A DNA stretch of 38,517 nucleotides. Source: Verrucomicrobiota bacterium (GTDB taxonomy: Bacteria > Verrucomicrobiota > Verrucomicrobiia > Opitutales > Opitutaceae). Below are positions 31,452-38,517 of this stretch, piece after piece. Numbering within the stretch: position 1 is the stretch's first letter; each line of letters starts with the position of its first letter. The notes beneath the pieces were generated by a model that made no database searches, was not told where the DNA came from, and worked only from the letters and a program-made list of their open reading frames with translations. The position numbers and the translations under genes were made by a program. The stretch covers positions 1 to 38,517 of the forward strand of contig JAEZDN010000003.1 in assembly GCA_023433275.1 (NCBI GenBank), read 5' to 3'.

Positions 31452-32775
31452 GGGAGCGGTCTTTCTGAGGGCTGCAGCGCCCGGAATAAACACAAATCGC
31501 GATCCTCGTCCCTCCGCCCTCCATTGCCCGCTTGATCAATGCCACCCGCGACGTACTTTCCACCCCTTTATTAACTTTTCCCCGCCAACTCCCTCCATCC
31601 TACCCAGCCCCTCCGGCTCGTACCGTCGCCATGCCCGGGTAGCGCTCGGTCTGCTTCTCACCTGCCTATTGGTGCCGGCCGCGGCCACCATCGGGCTGGT
31701 CCATGAGGCCAAGCCGGGACCATGGGGCGAGGTGGAATACTCGCGCATTGTGATCGAGCCGCCAGACGAGTTCATGGCCGCGGACTATGACGCCGCGCCG
31801 TCACGCTGGAACTTCGACGGCTACGACGCGGCCAAACTCGACCAGCTGTGGCTGCAGGCGTCCCTGACCGCGGATCAACTGCGCGCCCTCCGCGATCCAG
31901 CCATCCGGGAAACCAGCCCGAGGGGAATCGTCGTCCGCCCCCCAGACTCCCTCGTGGCAAGCCTGTCGACCGAATCACGCGCCGTCATCTATAACACCCT
32001 GGCGGGCCTGCCGGAAAACCAGCTCCAGACCGAGCCATTTCGATTTCGCGACGAGATGTTGGAAGAGTGGTTTTCCCATTCCAACGTCGATCCCGCGATT
32101 GTGGACCGAATCCGCCAACTGCTCTACCGGCGCGGGAATGCCATGCTCTTTTCCGATCCCGGACTGGTTCTTCCGCACGTGCCCACGGCCGCCGGTCGGG
32201 TCCACCTCATCAAGACCCTCGCGCGCAAGTCCACGCTGCTCGTCAAGCTCCGCGTCCGCCCCGGCTCCGACATCGAGTCCATCGCCGCGTACTGGAGCAG
32301 CAACGGCCGGCGGCGCAAGGACGTGACCTCGTTGTTGCATTCCCTCGCCCGGCAACCCGAGGGCATGACTCTCGATATCGTGCACCTGCTCCCTCGCTTC
32401 GCGCGCGGACTGCTCTACACCTATCCCTCGCCCGAGATCCCGCCCGAGCTCAGCCCCGATTGTCACTGGACGGCGATGAACTTTTTCAACGACGTGCCCG
32501 ATCACCGCTTCGACGACATCTCGTATCTTCGCGACGTGCTTCTCACCACCTATTCACCCGTCACAGGCTCTCCCGTGATGGGCGACCTCCTGCTCATGAC
32601 CCGCGCGGACGGGGAGGTCGTGCACACGTCGGTTTATATCGCCGACGAAATCGTGTTCACGAAGAACGGCCGTTCGCCGTCAATTCCGTGGACGCTGACC
32701 ACGCTGCCCGATCTCCAGGCATTCTATCCCGCCAACCCGCCGCTCGAGCTTCGGACCTTTCGCCGAAAAAACTGA
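31450..32775 (+). CDS. secreted protein with NlpC/P60-like C-terminal domain
   Basis: An exported hypothetical protein. The first real element is the hydrophobic VALGLLLTCLLVPAAATIG after basic SYRRHAR (from ~31618), a signal peptide or anchor. The only upstream ATG is 31450, overlapping the serS start and giving ~57 unlikely residues; TTG 31669 or GTG 31672 would lose the signal. The start is therefore unresolved. The C-terminal part reads SPDCHWTAMNFFND and later GDLLLMTRADGEVVHTSVYI, the Cys...GDL...H order of NlpC/P60 cysteine peptidases (cell-wall hydrolases). The central region (RFRDEMLEEWFSHS..., KLRVRPGSDIESIAAYW) is unassigned. It ends 7 bp from the convergent GT9 gene. Confidence 0.7.
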   Translation: MGAVFLRAAAPGINTNRDPRPSALHCPLDQCHPRRTFHPFINFSPPTPSILPSPSGSYRRHARVALGLLLTCLLVPAAATIGLVHEAKPGPWGEVEYSRIVIEPPDEFMAADYDAAPSRWNFDGYDAAKLDQLWLQASLTADQLRALRDPAIRETSPRGIVVRPPDSLVASLSTESRAVIYNTLAGLPENQLQTEPFRFRDEMLEEWFSHSNVDPAIVDRIRQLLYRRGNAMLFSDPGLVLPHVPTAAGRVHLIKTLARKSTLLVKLRVRPGSDIESIAAYWSSNGRRRKDVTSLLHSLARQPEGMTLDIVHLLPRFARGLLYTYPSPEIPPELSPDCHWTAMNFFNDVPDHRFDDISYLRDVLLTTYSPVTGSPVMGDLLLMTRADGEVVHTSVYIADEIVFTKNGRSPSIPWTLTTLPDLQAFYPANPPLELRTFRRKN

Positions 32776-32782
32776 GTCGCCC

Positions 32783-33769
32783 TTAAGCAGGCGAAAGCAC
32801 CGCGCCCGCCTGGCCATGGTGCAACGTTCGCTCGATTCGCTTGAAAAGATGGAAGACTTCCTTGGCGGAGAGCAGGGCCAGTTCACCGACCGGGGCCTGG
32901 ATCGAGTAATTCGTGGGACTCTTCAGCGGATAGGGACCGAACTTCTGCGGATCGGTCGGCCCGAACAATCCGATGGTCCGCAACCCCATCGCGGCCGAGA
33001 GATGCATCGGCCCGCTGTCATTTGAAATCACCCAGTCCGACTTGGCCAGCAACGCCGGCAGGGACGTGAGACTCGTGTTGCCCGTCAGGTTGATAAAGGC
33101 CCCCTCGGGAAATGATTCACGGCACGGCAGGTAGTGACTGCCGGCCCACACCACCTTGCGCCCGGCTTCCCGGATCAGCAGGGCCGTGAGCTGGGTGAAC
33201 CCATTCCATTTTTTGCTATCCCGCCCGCTGTCCGGAAAAATCAGGATCGGCCGCTGCCCCTTGCGCGGATCCATGAAGCCCAGGCTCAGCCGCTCGAGAT
33301 CGCGGAAACGCAACGGCCCGCCGAGACGCGGCTCGGCGCCCGCCGGTTCGCAAAATTGCAGCATGACTTCCAACAAATGCGACTGCCGACCGCGCGCCGG
33401 CAGCGTGATCTTCTCATCATAAAACATGCCCCAGGCCTCCCGGGCATCCGGCCTGCCTACCTTGCGGCGACCCCGCGACCACTTCGTCATGAGCCCCGTG
33501 CGCAGCAAACCCTGGTAGTCACACACCAGGTCGAACTCCCGTTTCCTCACTTCCCGCATCGTCCGCAGGAATCCCCGCGGGCCTTCATGCCGGTGAAAAA
33601 CATAAACCTGCTCGACCGCCGTCGAGGCGCGCACCAACGGCGCGAAGATGTCCCGCACGATCCAGGCAATGCGCCACTCCGGCTTCTGGGCCTTGATCGC
33701 TGACGCCACCTGCAAGCCATGCACAATGTCGCGCAAGGGCGAGGTCATGATGATGAGCATCTCTGGCAT
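32783..33769 (-). CDS. glycosyltransferase family 9 (heptosyltransferase-like)
   Basis: A 328-residue GT-B enzyme of family 9, which adds heptose (WaaC/WaaF/WaaQ type) to the LPS inner core. N-terminal MLIIMTSPLRDIVHGLQVA fits the family start, except that the usual SxLGD reads SPLRD. Then VCDYQGLLRTGLMTKWSRG, the acceptor-side segment, ILIFPDSGRDSKKWNGFTQL, and the C-terminal donor motif SNDSGPMHLSAAMGLRTIGLFGPTDPQ, which is intact. Start MPEMLIIM at 33769 is chosen by family; the open frame upstream is not conserved-looking. It is divergent from the DUF4254/LpxL-like pair, so an LPS assembly locus is likely. Confidence 0.88.
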   Translation of the reverse strand: MPEMLIIMTSPLRDIVHGLQVASAIKAQKPEWRIAWIVRDIFAPLVRASTAVEQVYVFHRHEGPRGFLRTMREVRKREFDLVCDYQGLLRTGLMTKWSRGRRKVGRPDAREAWGMFYDEKITLPARGRQSHLLEVMLQFCEPAGAEPRLGGPLRFRDLERLSLGFMDPRKGQRPILIFPDSGRDSKKWNGFTQLTALLIREAGRKVVWAGSHYLPCRESFPEGAFINLTGNTSLTSLPALLAKSDWVISNDSGPMHLSAAMGLRTIGLFGPTDPQKFGPYPLKSPTNYSIQAPVGELALLSAKEVFHLFKRIERTLHHGQAGAVLSPA

Positions 33770-34000
33770 GGTGTCAGGGGTCGGACCGCGTGGTCGGCGC
33801 GGCGTTCCCAGGATTGCAGCCGCGCCGGGGAACGCAAACGCGAACCGGTTTTCGCCGACACAGATTCCCTGATTTACGCGCGGTTCGCTTCGATTCCGGC
33901 GCACCCCGGGGCGACATTATCCCGCGATACTGTGCGTTGGTCCGGTCCCGGCAACCGCGGCTTGCCAAGTCCGCCGCGGCCCGCACACCCTCGCCTTTCC

Positions 34001-34606
34001 ATGGTTGCCGCCTCCGAGATCGCTTCCCGCCAGACCGGCCTGACCACCCTCTGGCACCAAATCGCTCCGCCGCCCTCCTCCCCCGTCGCGGCCGGTACGC
34101 CCGCCCAGCGCCTGCTTCTTCTCGCCGAGCAGAACCACCGTTGCAATTTCTGCCTTTGGCACGAGGAGGACGCCGCCCGCTGCGAGGACGTCGCCACGGT
34201 CTGTCAGGCCAAGCGCGCGATCGACCGGCTGAATCAGGAACGCAACAACCTCACCGAGGCGATGGACCAGGCCCTCGTCGACGCCCTCCAGCCGCCAGCT
34301 TCCGGCTGCCCCTGCAACTCGGAAAGCCCGGGAATGATCATCGACCGTCTTTCGATCCTCGCCCTCAAGGAATACCACATGCACGAGGAAAGCGTGCGCG
34401 CCGACGCCTCCGCCGATCACCGGGCGCGTAGCGCCGAAAAACTCGCGCTCGTCCGGCGCCAGCGCCACGACCTCATCACGAGCCTCGATGAATTACTCGC
34501 CGACGTGGCGGCACGCCGGCGCACGTTCGCCGTCTATTTCCAGTTCAAGATGTACAATGACCCCGCGCTGAACCCGCGACTCTACCGCCATCCCGCCCGC
34601 GCATGA
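34001..34606 (+). CDS. DUF4254 domain-containing protein
   Basis: A 201-residue helical protein. The DUF4254 pattern is visible: LLLLAEQNHRCNFCLWHEED, VCQAKRAIDRLNQERNNLTE, NSESPGMIIDRLSILALKEY, HMHEE, and a final KLALVRRQRHDLITSLDELL. The function is not established; genes of this family often lie among LPS or glycosyltransferase genes, as here. No signal peptide. Start ATG 34001 gives MVAASEIASRQTGLTTLWHQ; the open frame upstream reads through an intergenic stretch. It overlaps the LpxL-like gene by 4 bp (ATGA, 34603-34606), implying coupled translation. Confidence 0.82.
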   Translation: MVAASEIASRQTGLTTLWHQIAPPPSSPVAAGTPAQRLLLLAEQNHRCNFCLWHEEDAARCEDVATVCQAKRAIDRLNQERNNLTEAMDQALVDALQPPASGCPCNSESPGMIIDRLSILALKEYHMHEESVRADASADHRARSAEKLALVRRQRHDLITSLDELLADVAARRRTFAVYFQFKMYNDPALNPRLYRHPARA

Positions 34607-35517
34607 GTCGCGCCAGCGAAAAAACCGATCTGTGGCGTCCCCGCTACTGGCCCACCTGGGCCGGCCTCGCCTTCTTCTGGGCCTGCGCCCGCTGGCTGAC
34701 CTGGTCCGAGCGCCGGCGCCTCGCCCGCTTCATGGCTTGGTTTCATTTCCACGTGATCCGCCTCCGTCGCCACGTGGTGCTCGTCAACCTTCGCCTTTGC
34801 TTCCCCGAAAAATCGGAAGCCCAAATCCGGGCCCTCGGCCTGGCTCACTTCGAAGCATTGGTCTTCGGCCTGTTCGAAACCACGGCCGGCTGGTGGGAAC
34901 CCTTCGATCAGCTTCCGCCCCACCGCATCGTCGGCGCGGAACACCTCACCCGCGCCCTCGACGCCGGTCGCGGCGCGATCCTGCTGACGGCCCATTTCAC
35001 CACCTTGGAAATCTGCGGCGTCTATCTCACGGCGCGCCTGCCCGTCGGCTGCCTCTACCGTGAACCCAAGAATCCCGTCGCCGCCGTCCCCATGCGCCGC
35101 CACCGCGAGCGCGTCGCCTCGATCGCCATCCATCACGATGACCTCAAGGGTCTGATCCGCGCCCTTCGCGGCGGCTACGTGATCTGGTACGCCCCGGACC
35201 AGGGGAAGCGCACCCCGGGCTCCGAGGTGCTCCCCTTCTTCGGCGTGCCCGCCACCACCAATACCGCCACCGCCAAGATTGCCAAAATGACCGGCGCCGC
35301 CGTCGTGCCCTACTTCGCCCGGCGGGAACGCGACGGTTCGTACACGCTGACCATCCACCCGGCGCTTGAAAATTTTCCAACCGAGGACCTTTCCGCGGAT
35401 GCCGTGCGCATCAACCACCTCCTCGAGGAAAACATCCGCCTCGCGCCCGAACAATATTTCTGGGTCCACAAGCGCTTCAAAACCCGCGGCGAGGGCTACC
35501 CCGAGGTGTATGGTTAA
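34603..35517 (+). CDS. LpxL/HtrB-family lipid A acyltransferase
   Basis: A 304-residue inner-membrane acyltransferase that adds a secondary acyl chain to Kdo-lipid A or a related lipid. An N-terminal hydrophobic helix (WAGLAFFWACARWLTW) is followed by HVVLVNLRLCFPEKSEAQI, the catalytic HX4(D/E) motif as TAHFTTLE (His and Glu present), GCLYREPKNP, WYAPDQGKRTPGSEVLPFFG and EQYFWVHKRFKTR, all family blocks. Lauroyl or myristoyl specificity cannot be told. It overlaps DUF4254 by 4 bp. A REP-like element lies after it. Confidence 0.92.
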   Translation: MSRASEKTDLWRPRYWPTWAGLAFFWACARWLTWSERRRLARFMAWFHFHVIRLRRHVVLVNLRLCFPEKSEAQIRALGLAHFEALVFGLFETTAGWWEPFDQLPPHRIVGAEHLTRALDAGRGAILLTAHFTTLEICGVYLTARLPVGCLYREPKNPVAAVPMRRHRERVASIAIHHDDLKGLIRALRGGYVIWYAPDQGKRTPGSEVLPFFGVPATTNTATAKIAKMTGAAVVPYFARRERDGSYTLTIHPALENFPTEDLSADAVRINHLLEENIRLAPEQYFWVHKRFKTRGEGYPEVYG

Positions 35518-35553
35518 AATGCCCGGACCCATGCGTGCCGTTTCTCTGCCTTG

Positions 35554-35579
35554 TTGTAGGAGCCTGCTTGCAGGCGATC
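35554..35579 (+). repeat. REP-like palindrome, family 2
   Basis: TTGTAGGAGCCTGC, TTG, CAGGCGATC: a GCCTGC/GCAGGC stem with a TTGTAGGA head and a GATC tail. It is related to the degenerate copy at 971-996 and located between the acyltransferase and ABC genes. Confidence 0.7.
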
Positions 35580-35657
35580 CGGACGTCCCCCGTCGCCCGC
35601 AATCCTCTTTCCGGTTTCACCGGTTGCTGAAATCCTCCACCTCCCTTTCCTGATTCC

Positions 35658-37373
35658 GTGCCCCTGCTCGAAGTCAAAAATCTCTCGGTCGCATTCCACA
35701 CCCGGGCCGGCGTCTATCGGGCGGTTAACGACGTGAGCTTCACCCTCGAGAAGGGCGAGATTCTCGGGATCGTGGGCGAGTCCGGTTCGGGCAAATCCGT
35801 CACGTGCTCCGCCTTGCTCGGCCTCATTCCCCAGCCGCCCGGCCGCATTGAGGGCGGCACCGCCCGGTTCGATGGCATCGATCTGCTCCGCTGCCCCCCC
35901 GCCACCCTCCGCGACCTGCGCGGGCGCCGCATCGCGATGATCTTTCAGGATCCGATGACTTCCCTGAACCCGTACCTGCGGATTTCCGAGCAACTCATCG
36001 AACCCCTTCTCATTCACGAGAAGATTTCCCGCGCCGACGCCCTCGCCCGCGCCCTGCACATGCTCGAGGCCGTCGGGATCCAGGACGCCTCCCGGCGCCT
36101 CCATTCCTACCCGCACGAGTTTTCCGGGGGCATGCGCCAGCGCGTCATGATCGCCATGGCGCTCATCACCCGCCCCGACCTGCTCATCGCCGACGAACCG
36201 ACGACCGCGCTGGACGTGACGGTTCAGGCGCAGATCCTGGATCTCCTGAAGAAACTTCAGCGCGAATTCCACATGGCCGTGATCTTCGTGACCCATGACC
36301 TCGCGGTCGTTTCCGGTCTCTGCGACCGCGTCCAGGTGATGTACGCAGGCCGCATCGTGGAAACCGCCCCCACCCGCGAGCTTTTCCAAAATCCCGCGCA
36401 CCCCTACACCAAGGCCCTGCAACGGTGCATTCCCGCCCTCCAGCCCAAGGGCCGGCCTCTCTACGCTATCCCGGGCATGCCCCCCGACCTCTCGAAGCCC
36501 ATTAGCGAGGAGGAACTGCTCGCTCGCTTCACGCTCCCGCCGGAGGAGCCAACCCCGCCGGCTCCCGCCGAGCCGAACCATGGCCCATCCATGATTGAGA
36601 TTCGGAACGTTGAGACCCATTTCCCGATCGAGTCGGGCTTCGTGTTTCGGCGGCAGACCGGCACCGTCAAGGCCGTCGATGATGTGAGCTTTGAGGTTCG
36701 CGAAGGGGAAGTGCTTGGCCTCGTCGGCGAGTCCGGCAGCGGCAAGTCCACGCTGGCCCGCACCATCATGCAGCTCATTCCGCCGACCGCGGGCACCGTC
36801 GTCCTCGGCGGGCGGAATCTCACCCAGGGCTCCACCGCCGAAATCAAGGCCGCACGCCGCGACCTGCAGATGGTGTTCCAGGACCCCTTCGCTTCCCTCA
36901 ACCCGCGCCTCTCCGTCTTCGCCACCCTGGCGGAACCCCTGCGCGTGCACGGGGTGGTTCCCGAGGACGAGATCCCGACGCGGGTGGCGCGCCTGATGAA
37001 CCAGGTCGGCCTGGCCCCCCGCTTTCTCAACAAATACCCGCACGAGTTTTCCGGCGGGCAGCGCCAGCGCATCGCCATTGCCCGCGCCCTTGCCCTGGAG
37101 CCCAGGATCATCATCGCCGACGAACCGGTGTCCGCCCTCGACGTCTCCATCCAGGCTCAAATCCTGAACCTGCTCGCGCGCCTCGTTCGCGAAATGAACC
37201 TGACGATGATCTTCATCGCCCACGACCTCTCCGTCGTTAAGCACATCTCCGACCGCATCGCTGTCATGTACCGCGGCAGGATCGTGGAACTCGGAGCCGC
37301 CATCGAGGTGATGGAACGCCCGCAGCACCCGTACACCCGCAGCCTGATCAGCGCGATCCCCCGCATCGAATAG
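35658..37373 (+). CDS. double-NBD oligopeptide/dipeptide-type ABC ATPase (DppD-DppF fusion)
   Basis: A 571-residue protein with two complete ABC ATPase domains, equivalent to DppD/OppD fused to DppF/OppF, energising peptide (or nickel/glutathione) import. NBD1: Walker A GESGSGKSVT, Q-loop MIFQDPMTSLNP, signature FSGGMRQRV, Walker B LLIADEPTTALD, H-loop VTHD, then an oligo_HPY segment (NPAHPYTKALQRCIP). NBD2 begins ~residue 312 (IEIRNVETHFPIESG): GESGSGKST, MVFQDPFASLNPRLS, FSGGQRQRIAIARAL, IIIADEPVSALD, IAHDLSV, and a final HPYTRSLISAIP. It starts with GTG. No permease or binding protein is in the window, so its membrane partners are elsewhere. Confidence 0.94.
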   Translation: MPLLEVKNLSVAFHTRAGVYRAVNDVSFTLEKGEILGIVGESGSGKSVTCSALLGLIPQPPGRIEGGTARFDGIDLLRCPPATLRDLRGRRIAMIFQDPMTSLNPYLRISEQLIEPLLIHEKISRADALARALHMLEAVGIQDASRRLHSYPHEFSGGMRQRVMIAMALITRPDLLIADEPTTALDVTVQAQILDLLKKLQREFHMAVIFVTHDLAVVSGLCDRVQVMYAGRIVETAPTRELFQNPAHPYTKALQRCIPALQPKGRPLYAIPGMPPDLSKPISEEELLARFTLPPEEPTPPAPAEPNHGPSMIEIRNVETHFPIESGFVFRRQTGTVKAVDDVSFEVREGEVLGLVGESGSGKSTLARTIMQLIPPTAGTVVLGGRNLTQGSTAEIKAARRDLQMVFQDPFASLNPRLSVFATLAEPLRVHGVVPEDEIPTRVARLMNQVGLAPRFLNKYPHEFSGGQRQRIAIARALALEPRIIIADEPVSALDVSIQAQILNLLARLVREMNLTMIFIAHDLSVVKHISDRIAVMYRGRIVELGAAIEVMERPQHPYTRSLISAIPRIE

Positions 37374-37377
37374 ACCA

Positions 37378-37393
37378 GGACCACAGCTGGTCC
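37378..37393 (+). terminator. short hairpin after the ABC gene
   Basis: GGACCA, loop CAGC, TGGTCC directly after the stop codon; an alternative ACCAC/GTGGT pairing overlaps and is followed by TTT. It is a weak terminator candidate. Confidence 0.4.
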
Positions 37394-37603
37394 GTGGTTT
37401 CCCACCTCGCTCGTCCCCCTCGACGACGCGTCGGTTTCATCCTTCCGCCTGCGTTCTTGCCGCCCCGCGGACCCGCTGGCTGCCGATTGATGCATGCTTC
37501 TGCCGTCCAACAGCCTGGGATTTCCTCCGCCCCGTTTGAATAAATCGTTCCCGGCGGGCGTCTCAAACCCAGAACCACAACTCAACCTTGGGAGGACCTA
37601 ATC

Positions 37604-38005
37604 ATGAAAACCAAAATCATCGCCCTGAGTCTCGCCGCCGCCACCGCCCTGGCCTTCACCCCCAAGCCCGCCGTCGCGGGTGACAAGGAAATCGCCCTCG
37701 TTGGCGGTCTCATCGGCGGCCTGATCATCGGATCCGCCATCGCCGACCACCATGATGACACGCGCGTGGTCGTCGCCAGCGGCTACGGTCACCGTGACCG
37801 CCCCAGCGGTTACTGGAAGCATGTTGAAACCCGCGTCTGGGTCCCCGGCTACTGGGTGACCGAACGCCACCGGGGCCGCATCCACCGCCATTTCGTGAAC
37901 GGCCATTATGAGATTCGCACCGACCGGGTGTGGGTCTCCTACGATCGCCGCGACCACCGGGATTACAACCGGGGCTACGGCCGCGACCGCCACTACCGCC
38001 GTTAA
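37604..38005 (+). CDS. small secreted Tyr/Arg/His-rich protein (YxxGYW-type)
   Basis: A 133-residue exported protein. Signal peptide KTKIIALSLAAATALAF with likely cleavage at AVA|G; then a glycine-zipper-like helix (ALVGGLIGGLIIGSAIA), which may insert in or lie on a membrane; then a basic, aromatic segment (SGYWKHVETRVWVPGYWVTE, NGHYEIRTDRVWVSYDRR) and an Arg/His/Tyr-rich tail. The PGYW/RVWV repeats resemble small YXWGXW-type envelope proteins of unknown role. A strong Shine-Dalgarno GGGAGG lies 9 bases before the ATG, suggesting high expression. It lies 96 bp upstream of an anti-sigma-like gene. Confidence 0.85.
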   Translation: MKTKIIALSLAAATALAFTPKPAVAGDKEIALVGGLIGGLIIGSAIADHHDDTRVVVASGYGHRDRPSGYWKHVETRVWVPGYWVTERHRGRIHRHFVNGHYEIRTDRVWVSYDRRDHRDYNRGYGRDRHYRR

Positions 38006-38101
38006 CAACCCAGGCCTCGCGCCCGTGGTCAACCTGGACGTCGCGAATCGGGCATTCTCATTCGCACCCAAATAGTGTCCAATGGCGCGAGGAAACTCCC
38101 C

Positions 38102-38517
38102 ATGATCTGCCGCGACATCGAATCCCTGATTCTGGCCGAACGGGACGGCGCGCTGAGCAAGCCTCAGCTCGCCGAACTCTCGGACCATGTCGCGACCTGC
38201 CCGGCCTGCCGCAAACTCCGCACCTCCCTGACCACGGCGCTCGAGACGTATCGAGACGCCGTGTTCGCCGTCACTCCCCCCGACCCAAACCAAGCCTGGC
38301 GCGACCTCCAGGTTCGCCTGCACGAACCCGCCAAACGGCGTCCCCTCGCCCCCGTCTTGTGGTTCACCGCGCCTCTTGCCGCGGCCGCCGCGCTCGCCTT
38401 TGCGTTCTTCGTGTCGCCCCCACCCGCGGCCACCCCCGCGGTCGATCCCGGGGTGCAGATGGTCGCCGCCCGCCCGCCCCCGCCTCCGCCCCCATTGCAC
38501 GATCCGTCCTTTATCGC
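38102..38517 (+). CDS. zinc-finger anti-sigma factor (partial, runs off the window)
   Basis: The N-terminal 138 codons of a gene cut by the window end. It starts MICRDIESLILAERDG after a GAGGA Shine-Dalgarno. The Cys at position 3 and HVATCPACRKL form the zf-HC2/ZAS pattern (HxxxCxxC) of anti-sigma factors. A single transmembrane helix follows (VLWFTAPLAAAAALAFAFFV), then a Pro-rich outer segment. Membrane-bound anti-sigma factors hold an ECF sigma factor inactive until a signal; no sigma gene lies upstream in the window, so its partner may be downstream. Confidence 0.85.
   Translation, partial: MICRDIESLILAERDGALSKPQLAELSDHVATCPACRKLRTSLTTALETYRDAVFAVTPPDPNQAWRDLQVRLHEPAKRRPLAPVLWFTAPLAAAAALAFAFFVSPPPAATPAVDPGVQMVAARPPPPPPPLHDPSFI

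Overview
The window is GC-rich, densely coded bacterial chromosome, most likely from a verrucomicrobium of the Opitutaceae/Opitutales type. This is inferred from the gene families: a very large passenger-type repeat protein with a C-terminal PEP-CTERM sorting tail, a PTS-EIIA/diadenylate-cyclase fusion, a DUF4254 protein beside lipid A acyltransferase and heptosyltransferase-type genes, a eukaryote-like UDP-glucose dehydrogenase and two REP-like palindrome families. The LPS, Wza-like and TolB genes indicate a Gram-negative envelope. No phage, transposase, integrase, rRNA or CRISPR array is visible.

Layout. 52-3108 (minus): tolB, ymdB-type phosphodiesterase, PIG-L deacetylase. 3223-4688 (plus): Mrp-type P-loop ATPase and a small conserved protein. 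4831-6999 (minus): nuoA, EIIA/PK-like/diadenylate cyclase fusion, rpmG. 7117-9363 (plus): CPBP protease, thiL, tsaE with overlapping ends. 9564-11525 (minus): a 653-residue modular RG-rich protein, with a strong terminator. 11710-11794: tRNA-Leu(GAG). 11984-12898 cysE (plus) converges with pyrD (minus). 14208-17103 (plus): acidic-tailed protein, Wza-like export lipoprotein, APC permease. 17236-25328: two divergent secreted proteins, one with a Cys/His/Asp and His-Gly-Asn tail and one 1838-residue PEP-CTERM repeat protein, separated by a 428-bp control region rich in inverted repeats. 25598-31451 (minus): serS, tilS, ftsH, ugd. 31450-32775 (plus): a secreted protein with an NlpC/P60-like C-terminus. 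32783-35517: GT9 glycosyltransferase (minus), then DUF4254 and LpxL-like acyltransferase (plus). 35658-37373: a double-NBD oligopeptide-type ABC ATPase. 37604-38517: a small secreted YxxGYW-type protein and the start of a zinc-finger anti-sigma factor.

How the genes fit together. Much of the window is housekeeping: translation (rpmG, serS, tilS, tsaE, tRNA-Leu), cofactors and nucleotides (thiL, pyrD, cysE), respiration (nuoA) and quality control (ftsH). The rest concerns the envelope and surface: LPS core and lipid A genes, polysaccharide export, UDP-glucuronate supply, TolB and large surface proteins. PEP-CTERM proteins are normally processed by an exosortase in bacteria that make exopolysaccharide, so the giant protein, the export lipoprotein and ugd could belong to one extracellular-matrix programme. 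No exosortase is in the window, so this remains inference.

The most distinctive items are the protein joining a PTS phospho-acceptor domain to a c-di-AMP synthase domain, the paired surface proteins with their palindromic shared promoter region, and the hairpin that covers both the ftsH 3' end and the ugd start. Start codons were chosen by family alignment and Shine-Dalgarno context and are uncertain where stated.
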